This document shows positions 1 to 11,304 of a DNA stretch of 64,000 nt, one piece after another. The notes beneath the pieces are model-generated. The model did not search any database, had not been told where the DNA came from, and worked only from the letters and a program-made list of their open reading frames with translations. The position numbers and the translations under genes are program-made. Source of the DNA: Lepidurus packardi (Eukaryota; Arthropoda; Branchiopoda; Notostraca; Triopsidae); the NCBI GenBank assembly GCA_023053545.1, contig JAKZAN010000006.1:7197001-7261000 (forward strand). The letters are read 5' to 3'. How positions within the stretch are numbered: the stretch's first letter is position 1; each line of letters begins with the position of its first letter.

Positions 1-192
1 GCGTGTTTAAGATCTTTCCACCTATTGTCACCTTTTGCGCGCCTTCTGTGAGGGAAAACAACGGACAGCGGCAGGAAAAAGAGGAACAAAGTAAATTGAG
101 TTTATTAATCTAAACACAAGTACTTAATATAGATTTATTGGCTTTACAGGAGCCCGGATTAGCGTGCATTCAAAGAAACTTTTAAACTAATA
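1..192 (+). promoter_or_regulatory. Upstream region / probable 5' UTR of the PIF1 gene
   Basis: This is AT-rich sequence ahead of the PIF1 start codon at 193. A pyrimidine-rich stretch ending in ttggctttacag near 138-149 could be the acceptor of a 5' UTR intron, or simply part of the leader. TTTATT near 105-140 could also be a poly(A) signal read on the minus strand for a gene left of the window. I see no coding potential here. Confidence 0.3.
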
Positions 193-2125
193 ATGGATTC
201 GAGTCAATGTTCGCCCCCAAAGGAGTTCAACTGCCCGCCTTTGTTGTGCACGTTAACAGTAGAACACATAGGAACAGGAAGTAGCGCCAAGAAGGTAGTC
301 TTAAAAGATGCCAATTTGATTCTAGGACGTAATGAATTCAAAGATCTCATCCTTAAAGTGGAAGTCAAGAAACTCCCTCCTCAGAGCTATGCATTGAAAG
401 ATGCCGCAATCCATGGAAAATTCTGTAAAGAAGGCAAAGCTACGTTTGTCATCAACAGCTCTCAAAAGTATCTTCTGGTCTCCAATGCGCCTCCTGACCA
501 GCTGATACAATTCCTACGGTCGATTTCTATTAAACTCAAAGTTGTTCGCACTCCAGTGTCCGCCAGAGAAAGGCTTTTGTCTTCCAGATCCCGCTCATTT
601 TCTGAAATCAGTCCCTTGACTGCAAAAGACCTCATAGCTGTCAAGACAGGACAGCGTGCTTCCAAAGTGCTGAGCGAACAATCCGGCAATATTCCTAGAA
701 TACAAAGCCAACCTGTGCAAGGCTTGAAACGCAAATCAGACGATTCCCATCAAGAAATTACGAGTACACAAGCCAAACGAAGCTTGTCTCGGTATATGAA
801 TCCATTCCAGTTGACCGAGGAACAGAAGCTAGTATTAGAAGCTGTAAGCAAGAAGAAGAACCTCTTTTTTACCGGCAGTGCTGGAACTGGGAAATCCTTC
901 TTATTGCGACGCATCGTGAGTACTTTACCTCCTGACGTCACATTTGTGACGGCCAGTACGGGGATAGCAGCTTGTCATATTGGCGGAACTACCCTGCATG
1001 GTTTCGCAGGTAAGAAAACTGAAACAAAGCTTGCATATTGGGAGAAGTTCTAAACTATACCCCCATTAATTAGGAATCGGAAGCGGTGAAACGTCGCTGG
1101 AGCAGTGCGTTCAGTTAGCTAGTCGGAAGGCAGTTGCTGCCCAATGGAAGCAATGCCAGCATTTGATCATTGACGAGATCTCTATGGTAAACGGCAACTT
1201 CTTTGACAAGCTAGAAGCAGTCGCACGGGCCGTTCGCAAAAACGACAAACCCTTTGGGGGAATTCAGTTAATTCTCTGTGGGGATTTTCTGCAATTACCG
1301 CCCGTCAGCAAGGGAGACAAAGCCAAAACGCAGACGTTTGCCTTTCAAAGCGCGTCATGGCGAAATTGCGTTCATAATCTGTTTGAGCTAACGACTGTAC
1401 ACCGCCAGTCTGACCAGCAGTTTGTGAAAATCTTGGAAGCTGTTCGAATGGGCGAGTGTTCGGAGCAAATCTGCCAGAGACTGAAAGACACGGCTTTCCA
1501 AACGATCGAGAAGAATGGACTCGTAGCTACTAAGCTCTGTACCCATTCCGACGACGTTGACCACATAAATCAAACCAAGCTAGACGCTTTACCCGGCTCC
1601 GCTCAAGTCTTTGTAGCCATTGACAGTAATCCGTCGATGGAAAAAAACTTGGACCAGCTAGTTTTAGCGCCGAAAAAATTAACCTTGGTAGTCAACGCGC
1701 AAGTTATGCTAATTAAAAATGTGGATTTATCTCGCGGACTGGTCAACGGAGCGCGCGGAGTCATCACGGGATTCAAAGAAGATTTACCAGTGGTGCGGTT
1801 TGCTAATGGGGTGGTGGAAGTGCTGAAACGAGAAAAGTTTGCCTTACCCAGCTCAACTGGCACCGTCACACGTACGCAGGTTCCTTTGCGTTTAGCGTGG
1901 GCGTTTTCAATTCACAAGTCACAGGGTATGACTTTAGATTGCGTAGAAATGACTCTCTCTCGTGTTTTCGAGCCTGGACAAGCTTACGTCGCCCTGTCTC
2001 GTGCGAAAAGTTTGGATATGCTACGAGTGCTGGATTTTGCCCCACAATGTGTCCGAGCTCATCCGCAAGCGTTAGCATTTCACAAGCGACTCAAGTTGAA
2101 TAAACAGCAATATTTTGCTTTATAG
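193..2125 (+). CDS. PIF1: ATP-dependent DNA helicase PIF1
   Basis: A 5'-to-3' SF1B helicase that acts at telomeres, G-quadruplexes, replication forks and mitochondrial DNA in known homologues. There are two exons, 193-1009 and 1074-2125. The 64-nt intron begins gtaag and ends tag, and the spliced frame gives 622 aa, close to human PIF1 (641 aa). Walker A GSAGTGKS lies at residues 228-235, followed by the motif Ia region TASTGIAA. Splicing creates [12 protein letters not shown], a typical PIF1 motif that neither exon encodes alone. Walker B IIDEIS is near residues 304-309, then [10 protein letters not shown] (motif III), [15 protein letters not shown] (motif V) and YVALSRAKS (motif VI). About 200 N-terminal residues are poorly conserved and basic, as in other metazoan PIF1 proteins. 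I chose the ATG at 193 (ataATGG) because it opens the long frame. All catalytic motifs look intact. It converges on hunchback. Confidence 0.95.
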
Positions 2126-2173
2126 TGGTATTCACACAACCTTTATGTCAGTGACTATGTCTCCAAACTAGGA

Positions 2174-2179
2174 AATAAA
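2174..2179 (+). terminator. Polyadenylation signal AATAAA of PIF1
   Basis: A canonical AATAAA lies 49 nt after the PIF1 stop codon, which implies a very short 3' UTR. A TTTATT (minus-strand AATAAA) follows at 2235-2240, so the PIF1 and hunchback transcripts probably end within about 100 nt of each other. Confidence 0.5.
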
Positions 2180-2234
2180 CAACGTTTTACAATTCGATTG
2201 AACTGAGAGTGGAATTTACTTAAAGTGGAATAAT

Positions 2235-2240
2235 TTTATT
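2235..2240 (-). terminator. Candidate polyadenylation signal for hunchback
   Basis: TTTATT on the plus strand reads AATAAA on the minus strand. It is the last such hexamer before the PIF1 3' end. If it is used, the hunchback 3' UTR is about 1.3 kb (3527 down to about 2220), long enough for post-transcriptional control. Nearer alternatives were not excluded. Confidence 0.3.
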
Positions 2241-3527
2241 GTCAGACCCACACGCACCCATCCAATCATCTTAAGGCAGTGCGCCACATTCAAACCCTAA
2301 CTTTTTGGATTAGTTTGCCCAGAACACAACTTTTTTTTCCTTAAAATACAAAATACACAAAAATTTTCTAAGACTACTAATGTTAACACTTTGGGCTCCC
2401 GCCATCTTTGAAACCATTAAAAAAGCAGACATTTCAAGCAATAAAGCTACGGAGCAAGGCCTTTTTTTTGCAGAGAACATCATACCAAAGTACTGCCCAG
2501 CATTTTGGTCTCATCTACATGTACGAAAATACCTGAGAAACTTAAAGGATGGAAGATTGAACACAAATACCCGTTTTCAAATTTTTTGGGAGATCGCAAC
2601 TAACTGTCCAAACACTGCTATCTTACAAAGCCTCACTTTGCTGCTTTTTTTCGTGTACAATTATACAACAGAGGTATATAGCTGGCGATAATCCCACACT
2701 TCGTACTCGTGTAACACTTGACTAGGGAAAAGTAGGGAAAAACGAACATAAACAAGTTTTTGATTTCATAACATTGACAGGAAATGTGCAATTGTGAAAC
2801 AAAGACCACAGAAGAAAAAGGAAAGCTGGTACAAATATTCTGATGGCATTTAGTTTGCTACAGATGTTTTGGCAAAATTAATACTTCCAACGTGTTGCGC
2901 ACGGATACCCGTTTTGTTCCGAAATATGTAAATTACGTAAATTAAACTTAGGACAACGTTTTCTTATCTTCAGGGGAAACAAAAGGACTAGGTAAGACAA
3001 ATCCACACCAGAATAATTTAGGAAATCCACCCAAGCCAAAGTTATGGGATATATCCGCTCACTATAAAAAACAGGCATTCCAGGTTTGCATGGATATAAT
3101 AATGGTTAGGTTAATTGCTAAAAATGAAAAAAAAATACGCAATTGCACTGACAGGTGGGGTGAATCTGACACGAACAGCAACCACATAACTCGTGCTTTG
3201 TTTTACGGGAAAAAAAGTCATCTCTTCTTTTAACCAAGAGGTTGGCTCTACAAGACTTGCAAGCAAGAGCAATGCCAATACATTTCGGGGAGAAAATAGT
3301 TACAACTGTACAGTATGGCACTCAAAACATTGTGTCTCCCTGAGTTTTTTGCCCAAAAACAAACGCGACTGTTTCGACCCAAAAATGAGTTAATAGTATT
3401 TGCTCTTCTTTCCAAAATAAAAACATGGATTCTTCTGGCTTTCTTGTATCCCTGAGTTTTAAACTCTTTTTTTAATTAAGCTGCTCTAGAAACCATTATA
3501 TTTTAAGCATGGGACGCAGCATGGATT
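2241..3527 (-). other. Probable hunchback 3' UTR
   Basis: This is AT-rich, non-coding sequence between the hunchback stop codon and the PIF1 3' end. Small open frames here resemble nothing I know. I looked for Pumilio/Nanos-type elements (TGTANATA on the minus strand) and found no clear match. Confidence 0.4.
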
Positions 3528-6391
3528 TTAAGCATGGGACGACCTTGCAATGTGCAAAAAGAAGGCGAGTTTATCGTGAGTTTGCTGTCCGCACATGTTG
3601 CACGTGAAAGGGTCTTGATAGCCATGGTACCCCATATGCATCGTATACATGACGACATCTTTGAATGCAATGTCACAAAATCCACACGAATAAGCTCCTC
3701 CCCATTGTATTTCAGCTTTGTTTTCCACCTTGTCCTCCCCCTCAAGCTTCTCGAAATCCTCTTCCTGATCCTGAGGAGCCGGAGATGTGGACGTACTGTC
3801 CGGCGGAGATTGCCTTTCTTGAAGTCGTACCGCAATCCGCTCGAGTTTGAAGGCTTGACCCTTTCGCCGGTTCTTGGCCGGTTTTTCCCGCTGCTCTTGT
3901 GGCGATCCTGCGTGCAATGGCGGTGTATTGACACCCTCTCGGCTCAGGTCCAAAGGAACTGTGGTTGTCGAGCTATTGCGAGGTCTAGTCGAGACCGGGG
4001 ACAACGGAGGCGAGGTCAGTGGGGTCGGCGGCGTCTGACGTTCTTCCTTGATTGGCAAGCGGGGTGTAAGCAGGGGATTATGCATGGAACCTTGCGTCAA
4101 GCCTGGTGCAAACAACAGCGGATTGGCAAACATGCGACTAAGGTATTCTTTCACAGCAGGCGCTGTTGCTGCCATTTGGGTGTCTGGCTGACTGGGTGGA
4201 GAAGGCGTAGGGTTGGAAACGGACGGTACTTTCCTTGATGAACGACTTTCTGTCCTCTGCGAGTTATTATCTTGATGGCTGTGAATGCCAAAGAGGCTGG
4301 CCAAGTCACGATTCTCCGACGTCGCATGTCGGACCAGATGCTGCGACAAAGTTTCCCGCGAATTCGTGACAAAATCGCACAACGTGCACTTGAGCTGTTC
4401 GCACGTATCTGGGGTGGGCCTTTCCCGGGCTGGGGAGGGTTCTTTGTTGTCTCGGGCGAGGGATGATGACTTGTCCTGCAACAATGAATCCGAGTAACCC
4501 TGGCTTAACAAACCGAAAGGAAATCCGTACGGATGACCGTTCAAATTGGGGAAAGGATTGAGTCCTAAGAACGGCATAGGGCTCGGATTAGGTGGATTGG
4601 AGGCTGCGGGGGATGTCGCGGAATTCCTCACAGGTGCGTCGCCACCCGATCCATGGCTATTGTTGCTACTCGTGCTGCCGCTGCCGTCCTTCTTTTTGGG
4701 TCCACGTCGGGTTCCGTACACGTCGATGACCGGGACGTGATTGGGCGTCCCATCTGAATTGAGGACGACCGAGGGTTTGTGGCTGTACTTTCGCAAGTGG
4801 AGTTTGAGCGAGTGGCAATATTTGGTGGCGTAAGTGCAGTCTGAGCAGCGATACTGGTAAACGTTTGAATGGGACTTCATGTGGGAATTGAGCATGGATT
4901 TATTCACGCAGGAGTAATTGCACTTGGGACATTTAAAAGGCTTGGACCCAAAGTGGTTTCGCAAATGGTACTCCAAATGATGCTTGTACTCGGTGACAAA
5001 GGGGCATTTGGAGCAAGTCAGCAGCTTTTCGGCTTTGATGTGCGTGCGGGAATGCTCCCAGAAATCGAGTTTGGTGACGGCGACAAAGTTGCATTGCTTG
5101 CATTTGAAAGTCTTGACTTTGCCCTGCGCATTGACACGTGGGATGCGGACCCCGGGCTCCTGCTCTCCGTCCTCCATGGAATCATGGGAGGTTTTCATGT
5201 GTGCGCGCAGCTTGGACTCGGTCCGCGCCGTGAAGTCGCATTGGGTGCATTTCAGGTCAAAATGCGTGTTCAAATGCGCGCTGAAATGGAACTTGGACGT
5301 GCCCGAATACGAACATAACTGGCATTGGTAGACTTCTGCTTGGTGGCCATCGTCCGCGGAGGTTTCGTCGTTATTCCCGCCCGTGTAGACTGACCGCAGT
5401 ACACCGCTGTGTTCCAGCGCTCTCTGCAAACGCGACAATGCGTCACTCGCTTGTCCTTCATGTCCTTCCAAAATCTCATCTTCTTCCATATCTTCATCGT
5501 CATCCATCGGATCCCCTCGATAACCCGAAAATCTGAAACAAAATTGCAAAATTAATCAAATAAATTCAGTAAAAACAATTTTTCAATATGCAAGACACCC
5601 CAAACAAGTATTAAAAGAAAGTATAACAGAAACTCCACTCACCTTGAGCTAGCATCGTCGTCAGGCTGTCGTTCATCCGAGAAATGGCCCGCATCTGAAA
5701 CGGGAGACTCGCTCTCGGTGCGATTGGCCTCCATATCAGGTTCCATCTTCACTTTTCCCAGAAACCCGCTTTTGAACTGCGGATTGCCTTCATCGGACGT
5801 ACCCGTCGCTGCCGGTGAAATAGAGGCGCCTGTACCTGGCGATATCCCGGAATCGTTGGGTGTATTGTGCGTATTGTACAGCGTGTTGCTAGGCGTGGAT
5901 CTGGGCGGCGTGATCATCTTTGCCTGGTGACTCTCCCATGGCGGAGATTTCCTTTCCTGAGCACTGCTGTCGTACTTGTGCGGGAAGCCCAAATGCTGCT
6001 GTTGTTGCTGCAGCTTGTAGTAATTGTGGGCATGCATGTTCTGGTTAAAAACCACGGTGTTCTTGTTCCTAGGGGGGGAATAGAGCGGGAAATCGTTTCC
6101 TTCCGCAACAAAGTCGTGCACACCTTTGAAATGGGGATAGCCTTCGCTCGAGTGTGAACGGCCGCTTTCTCGCCCGGCTAAAAGTGGAGTAGAAGGTGCA
6201 GTGCTGAACCTCAAGACGGAATTATCGCCACTCGACGCTTCCAATTGTAAAGATGCGTTGGGAGGAAGGACGCTTACACGACCTTCGTAACTGATGGGCG
6301 AAGGAGGGGACGGATGAGGCAATTCTTGAGGGGAAGTCGGTAATGGATGGGCTGGACGCTGGGCGGGAGGCACGCTGCACGCCGAACTCAT
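3528..6391 (-). CDS. hb: Hunchback zinc-finger transcription factor
   Basis: A nuclear C2H2 transcription factor used in axial patterning and in neuroblast temporal identity in arthropods. The coding exons are 6391-5643 and 5532-3528. The 110-nt intron has donor gtgagt and acceptor tttcag, and the spliced frame gives 917 aa. Fingers start near residues 318, 343, 392, 421, 449 and 477, with a seventh ([19 protein letters not shown]) further on. The C-terminal pair is diagnostic of hunchback/Ikaros-like proteins: [18 protein letters not shown], then a finger ending [11 protein letters not shown] at the stop. The N-terminal exon is low-complexity, rich in P, S and Q, with a short poly-Q tract. 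An acidic block [10 protein letters not shown] follows the splice. PLDLS (residues 776-780) matches the CtBP-binding motif, and VKMEP and IKEE fit the SUMO consensus. The ATG at 6391 follows an apparent 5' UTR acceptor near 6433, so at least one upstream non-coding exon is likely. Confidence 0.93.
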
Positions 6392-7130
6392 CTTCCAACG
6401 TCAAAAATGGTTTTCTTCCAATCCAATACTGCCTACAAAAATACAAACGAAAAATAAAAAAGATATTTTTTTAGTTTCTTCTCTACAAGACTTCCGGATT
6501 CTTCAAACACCAAGACAAAAGCCACCCAAATGGCAGCTGACATGTGTGCTAAGGTTAAGGTTTTTTTTTTTTGTTTGTTGTTGACAAGATGACCGAAAGT
6601 TCAGGAGCCATTTTGGGAAACTTGTTAATAGGTCAGCTTTATTTGTCAAATGTTCAATGAGTTCAATGAGAGACGTCGCAGGGGACCGGGGAATTTGCAC
6701 ATTCATAAGGAAGCTTAAGATTGGGCACAATCACAATGCCAACACGCTCCTCTCAACCCTGTAAAGGGGGAGAAAATATGCGGAAAAAGATTGTCAATTG
6801 TGAAAAATGGAAAAGCGCGCAAGGTGAACCCGGAAAAACATGTCCCGGCACGAGTCACACACTCCAAAAGCTTATTCACATACGACCTATTCGGGGGGTG
6901 CATGTGCAGCTGTTGACCGGACGAGGTCATCTTTTTCCCCTTCCGCATGTACTGTACTATACCGTACATCTGCTCCTGACCTCGCTGATCTACGACCTGA
7001 CCTTTTGACTGTCCCAAAATATCCACATTTCCGGCAACAGAGCGTGCGGATTCATAACTTTAGCCATTTCTCACTAACCTCCTTAATATTCCATAAAATT
7101 TAGTTTCAGTTATCACTAGCTTGCAAGTTC

Positions 7131-7430
7131 CGTGCTGATCAGCCTATCATGTTTCTTATTTACCATTTAATTAATTAAACTATTCAATTAATTAATATGA
7201 AACTTTTGTTTCGTAAAACAACCCCGCTAAGAAGGGAAATCTCTGTTGAAATTGTACGAAACCTGTGAAAAACAAGTTTCATGATGTGCTGAGTTTACAA
7301 TCAGCCTATCCATCATGGTCCATGATCTTTCTTATTTACCATTTAATACTATTAAATTAATTAAACTATGAAACGTTTGGTTCATAGAAATCTGAAACCC
7401 GTTAAGAATCCTATGAAAAACAAGTTTCAT
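7131..7430 (+). repeat. Imperfect direct repeat, two copies of about 150 bp
   Basis: Two neighbouring diverged copies (about 7131-7284 and 7285-7430). They share, in order, gtgctga, cagcctatc, tttcttatttaccattta, attaattaaact, tatgaaac, and gaaaaacaagtttcatg at the end. Internal AT-rich ATTAATTAA blocks differ in number. The sequence has no coding potential. Confidence 0.7.
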
Positions 7431-7548
7431 GTGTTTGGCAGTCGAAGTTTGTTACTGCAGATTGATAACGAGGTCTCACTTGAGGCCTAGTGAACAAATG
7501 AGGGCGACTTGTTGAAACGACGCGTGGTGTCCAGCTGGGAATCTGAGT

Positions 7549-7565
7549 GGTGACCTGAGGTCACC
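7549..7565. promoter_or_regulatory. Palindrome with everted nuclear-receptor half-sites (ER1)
   Basis: GGTGACCTGAGGTCACC is a perfect 17-bp palindrome around one central G. It contains TGACCT, one base, then AGGTCA, both perfect core hexamers. It lies about 1.2 kb upstream of the hunchback start codon. Binding is an inference only. Confidence 0.35.
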
Positions 7566-8460
7566 TGGATTTCATACGGTAGATAATGAATAGGGGGATA
7601 AGAGTGACATCGATGCCTAACCTTTTCGAGATGCCGTTTTAGGCACCAGGACAACGCAGCTGGACCATGACATGCTCAGCTGGATGTCATCTACGTCCTT
7701 AAAGCTTAATCATGGCATATCAAAAAGGGTAGCTGAACGTATCAATGATGACCACTTGGGTCGTGTCATCACGATAACAACCCTTTACAGTCATCGAAAC
7801 CTTCCTTATTTACTATCAGCCCTATCTATGCCTAGCCAGAGGGGACTATCTATGTGTTCATGTCTATAAATGCGGTAACCTAGGTTCGTAAAAGACAGAT
7901 CGTACAATACTGAAATCGCAACCTTAACTTGACCAGTGTTAGAAAACATTCTTTGAACGGCTCAGGAAATTTCCGCTCGTTTTCCGTTTTCCTTTTATCG
8001 TTCTCCGACTCTGATGGCTTTACGAGTTTCGCTGGGGCTATTGCATTCAAAAGTAAAGAAGGGCTCAAAGGTTATTGAGGGCTGAAGCTGGAATGGTGCT
8101 TGCTTGCCGATGTACGGACGATTTTTATGGTCTGGTCCCGCACAAGACGGAGGTTAAGGTCGTTACCAAAAGATTCAGCTACCGGAATTGGCCAGTCCTT
8201 CTGAGTCATAAAAGGATAAAAACGTCTTGCAAACGGGAAAGAAAATTGATGCCTGGTTTCAACAAACACGCACACATCTTAAGGAAAAACCGTCTCATCC
8301 CCCTAATCCTAAAAGCCATTTCCTGCACGCTTAACATAGGTTTCAACGGAATTTTTTTTTAATCAAGCGTAGTGACGGAAAAAAATAATAATAACAGATA
8401 TGGAATCTGTATCGCTAACCAGTTCTGACAGCTAGGGGTGTGTGGGATTTATATACGTTT

Positions 8461-8714
8461 GGGGGGGGGGGGGGGTGAGAAAGCGGCGGACATTTCGCTC
8501 ATACTCTGAGAGAGAAAGATATATATCAAGACACGAGTTATGTTTATGAAATCGATCTGGGGATTATAGTCGCATTTCTTTTCTCACCCCCTCTCACTCT
8601 CTCCCTGTTTACTCACGAGTTCTTACGCACACAGCCCATAGCTTGCAAGCGAATTGCACAAAGTATTATCCCCGCGCTTGAGATGAAAAATAATGGTGCG
8701 GGGGGGGGGGGGGG
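8461..8714 (+). repeat. Two 15-nt G homopolymers
   Basis: Runs of G at 8461-8475 and 8700-8714 lie 224 nt apart. Similar runs occur at 11622-11638 (17 C), 18771-18782 (12 C) and 25053-25070 (18 G), all inside the gene-free region. Confidence 0.8.
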
Positions 8715-9859
8715 AGTTTTTGGTTCGTGTGCAAGAGTAATACGGTTCATACTACTAACCAGCAAATGGCTACCGAACGTTTCAGGCAGGCGGGGGTATG
8801 ATTGGGCTCGTATCTTTTATATGGCACTTTTTATGAGAGGAGAGCAGCGCGTGGTACAACCCGCGATCCCAACAAATGCACCATGGCCCTGTTACCGCCT
8901 TTTCCGCCATTCTCCCTCAACCTCCCCCGTACATTAACTGCCTTTTTTCGGGTTTCGATTGGTCTTTGATGACTCCACCCTACCATAAACCTATTGCCAT
9001 AGCATTCTTTGGGCGTTACAAAAAAAAAGTTCGCCCGAAAGTTCCGAAACAGACCGGGTACCAAAACAGCTTGTAAAAATACGCCAACAATGAAAGACCA
9101 GGAATATTCTACAGTATTTTTACGAGACGTTCATAGAAAAAAAAGGGGGATGGGGTCCCAAAACAAACCTGTATAATGGGTACTAAACAACGAAAGGAAT
9201 GGCTTCCAACAACACCACAATACCCAAGTATATCACGCGTGTGGAATCGCTTGCACGACGTTGAAGAGAAGCAAAAATGTGCCAAATAAATCTCGAAAAA
9301 TTGAAAAACTGTGCCACACTCACTGAAAGCTAGAAAAACGGTCCTTTTTCCAGATGTCACTGGTTTTCATTTAGCAAAAACAGTAAACACTGTAACTTTT
9401 GAAACTTTACATAAGGCGTTCGACACAAGTTAATGGAATAACTGAACTAGACGGAACTTTTTGCAAATAGCCCGGATCTGACCTTGTCTGACCAAAGTTT
9501 CATTGTAGACTGGGCATTGGAGTGAAGGTTTGAACCCCTTCGGGTTCCCTACAGCAAAAAGTTTGGGAGCTTCCCAGGGGGTGGAAAATGAAGGGTGGCA
9601 AGGGTCAGTTTTTGGGTACGACACTGTCCACTCCGTACGTACTGTGCAGTACTCTATTTTCGGGTGATTGTTGGCAAGACGGTAGTCCGGCCCCCCAAAA
9701 TAGAAGATTCAACCCAAAAGGGGACAATTTGCATGACTTTTTCTTTCTACGGAGGTATATGTGTACTGTGCAGTTTTCCCTCTGCGCCGTTTTTCCAAGC
9801 GCCTCGAGAGGATTCCCAGACGTAGTTCAATCCAGTCTGGATTGAAAAACTACTAACTA

Positions 9860-9889
9860 AGGTCAATGTACACTGACCTCGTTTGACCT
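9860..9889. promoter_or_regulatory. Nuclear-receptor half-site cluster (IR8 plus DR4)
   Basis: AGGTCA at 9860-9865 is followed by TGACCT at 9874-9879 (inverted, 8-nt spacer) and TGACCT at 9884-9889. The last two form a perfect DR4 on the minus strand (AGGTCA, aacg, AGGTCA). The first 20 bp are also an 18/20 palindrome. All three hexamers match the canonical core exactly. Confidence 0.4.
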
Positions 9890-10984
9890 CAGCTAAGCAT
9901 CCTTTTTTGCAAACATACTCTCTTCAGCGAGCAATAGGACAAGCAACTTAAAACTTGAGAGCTTTAGGGTCGAGGGTCAATTCAAAAACGACCAGGTTTT
10001 TGAAGTTTTGAAGAAAATGACCCAAAGCTTCCCCTTAAATCCCTTCCCCCTTTTTTATTTGCTCCAGCTTCCCAGAAAACCGTCTAGCGCTTTAATTTCC
10101 TACTTCTTCTTTCTCTTTTTTTGAAAGTTAAAACGCAGGTGACAACTTTTACAATAAAACTCTTAAAAGTGATCCAGTACTGCTCTGGGAAGCGGTATTT
10201 TCCCCACAATCCTGAGATTTTTCCTTTCCAGCTGTTATTTATCTTCCAATTTCGACTGGGACGCACCTTTCCATGACGAGGGCTTCGGATAGTGTGTGAT
10301 CTAAAAGTAAAATTGAAAATCGACGTGGACGCTGACGAATGTCAGTTTCACATCGCCGTTTGACCAGTGGCCAGACTTCGGTTACGCTCCGGACGGAATA
10401 CAAAGGATTCCAACAGGTCACAAGGGTCAGTATTGACTATTGAGTCCGAGAAAACGAGTCTAAAAGTACGCATTCATTGAAGGTCTATTTCTTTTGTCCC
10501 CAAACGCCATTTTTTCCCTTTTTACTCCTTACTTCGTAACCATTCCAGCTGCTTTTTCAAACTCACAAAAAGGCGCAATCTTTTTAAACAATTTTCACTT
10601 TTTAAAGTTTTTAGTTAATTTTCTTCATGAAAGTTAACTCCACGTCCCATAAACTAGCTTCATTTACAAAAAAAGAACGACAGGAGGAATAAGTTTCGTG
10701 TATTTTCTCCAAAATGAGTTTCTTTTGCCAGTTTTAATTAGGGCTTGAAAAAGAGTGTCGGCTTTTAGCCCTTTCTTTGGAGAAGGCTAAAACCGTGGAC
10801 ATTGGCTTTAGCTGGACCCTATTATGCCAACCCAGAAAAAGTATCTCTAATACAAGTGCTCCTCTGAAAAGTCAGAGCGAGGTTTCATATGGCTATTTAC
10901 GAGCTAACCTAAAACCAAAAGGAATACGAAATCATGCCCCCAAACCTCGAAAAAGTAACCAAGTCGCAGGATTTGGGCCACTTT

Positions 10985-11008
10985 CATTGACCAGGTCATG
11001 GGTCAATG
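10985..11008. promoter_or_regulatory. Inverted repeat enclosing a DR1 half-site pair
   Basis: CATTGACC (10985-10992) and GGTCAATG (11001-11008) are perfect inverted arms. Between and overlapping them lie AGGTCA (10993-10998), t, GGGTCA (11000-11005), a DR1 arrangement typical of RXR/USP- or HNF4-type receptors. Confidence 0.35.
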
Positions 11009-11284
11009 GTATTTTATGGAACACATATGGACATTATGGGTGCAGAGCAAAAGTACCGGCGACGGGAGGGTCATAACCTAACCGGACACACAGGAAGTCT
11101 CGTTAACTTTTATGTTCATGCGTTACCACTATGCCAAAAATCCGGAATTTTCTTTTCAAGCACCAAGAAAAAAGGGAAATAATTTTGTGCTGAAATACCC
11201 CCTTCTTTAAAGCCTTAAAAAATCCCAAGAATGCCTGTCCACATAACCCTTGAACAAAAAAGCTGTCTGTAAAGCGATCCAAGT

Positions 11285-11304
11285 GTTAAAACACGTGTTT
11301 TAAC
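11285..11304. repeat. Perfect 20-bp palindrome centred on an E-box
   Basis: gttaaaacacgtgttttaac equals its own reverse complement. The centre is CACGTG, the site preferred by bHLH-PAS, Myc/Max-like and USF-like proteins. Confidence 0.7.

Noticed and set aside
2241..3527. Nanos-response or Pumilio elements in the hunchback 3' UTR
   Set aside because: No TGTANATA on the minus strand was found, and GTTGT-like fragments near 3301 are too short to call.
3534..4238. 234-codon open frame on the plus strand
   Set aside because: It is antisense to the hunchback zinc-finger exon and its composition follows the complementary codons. No family resemblance.
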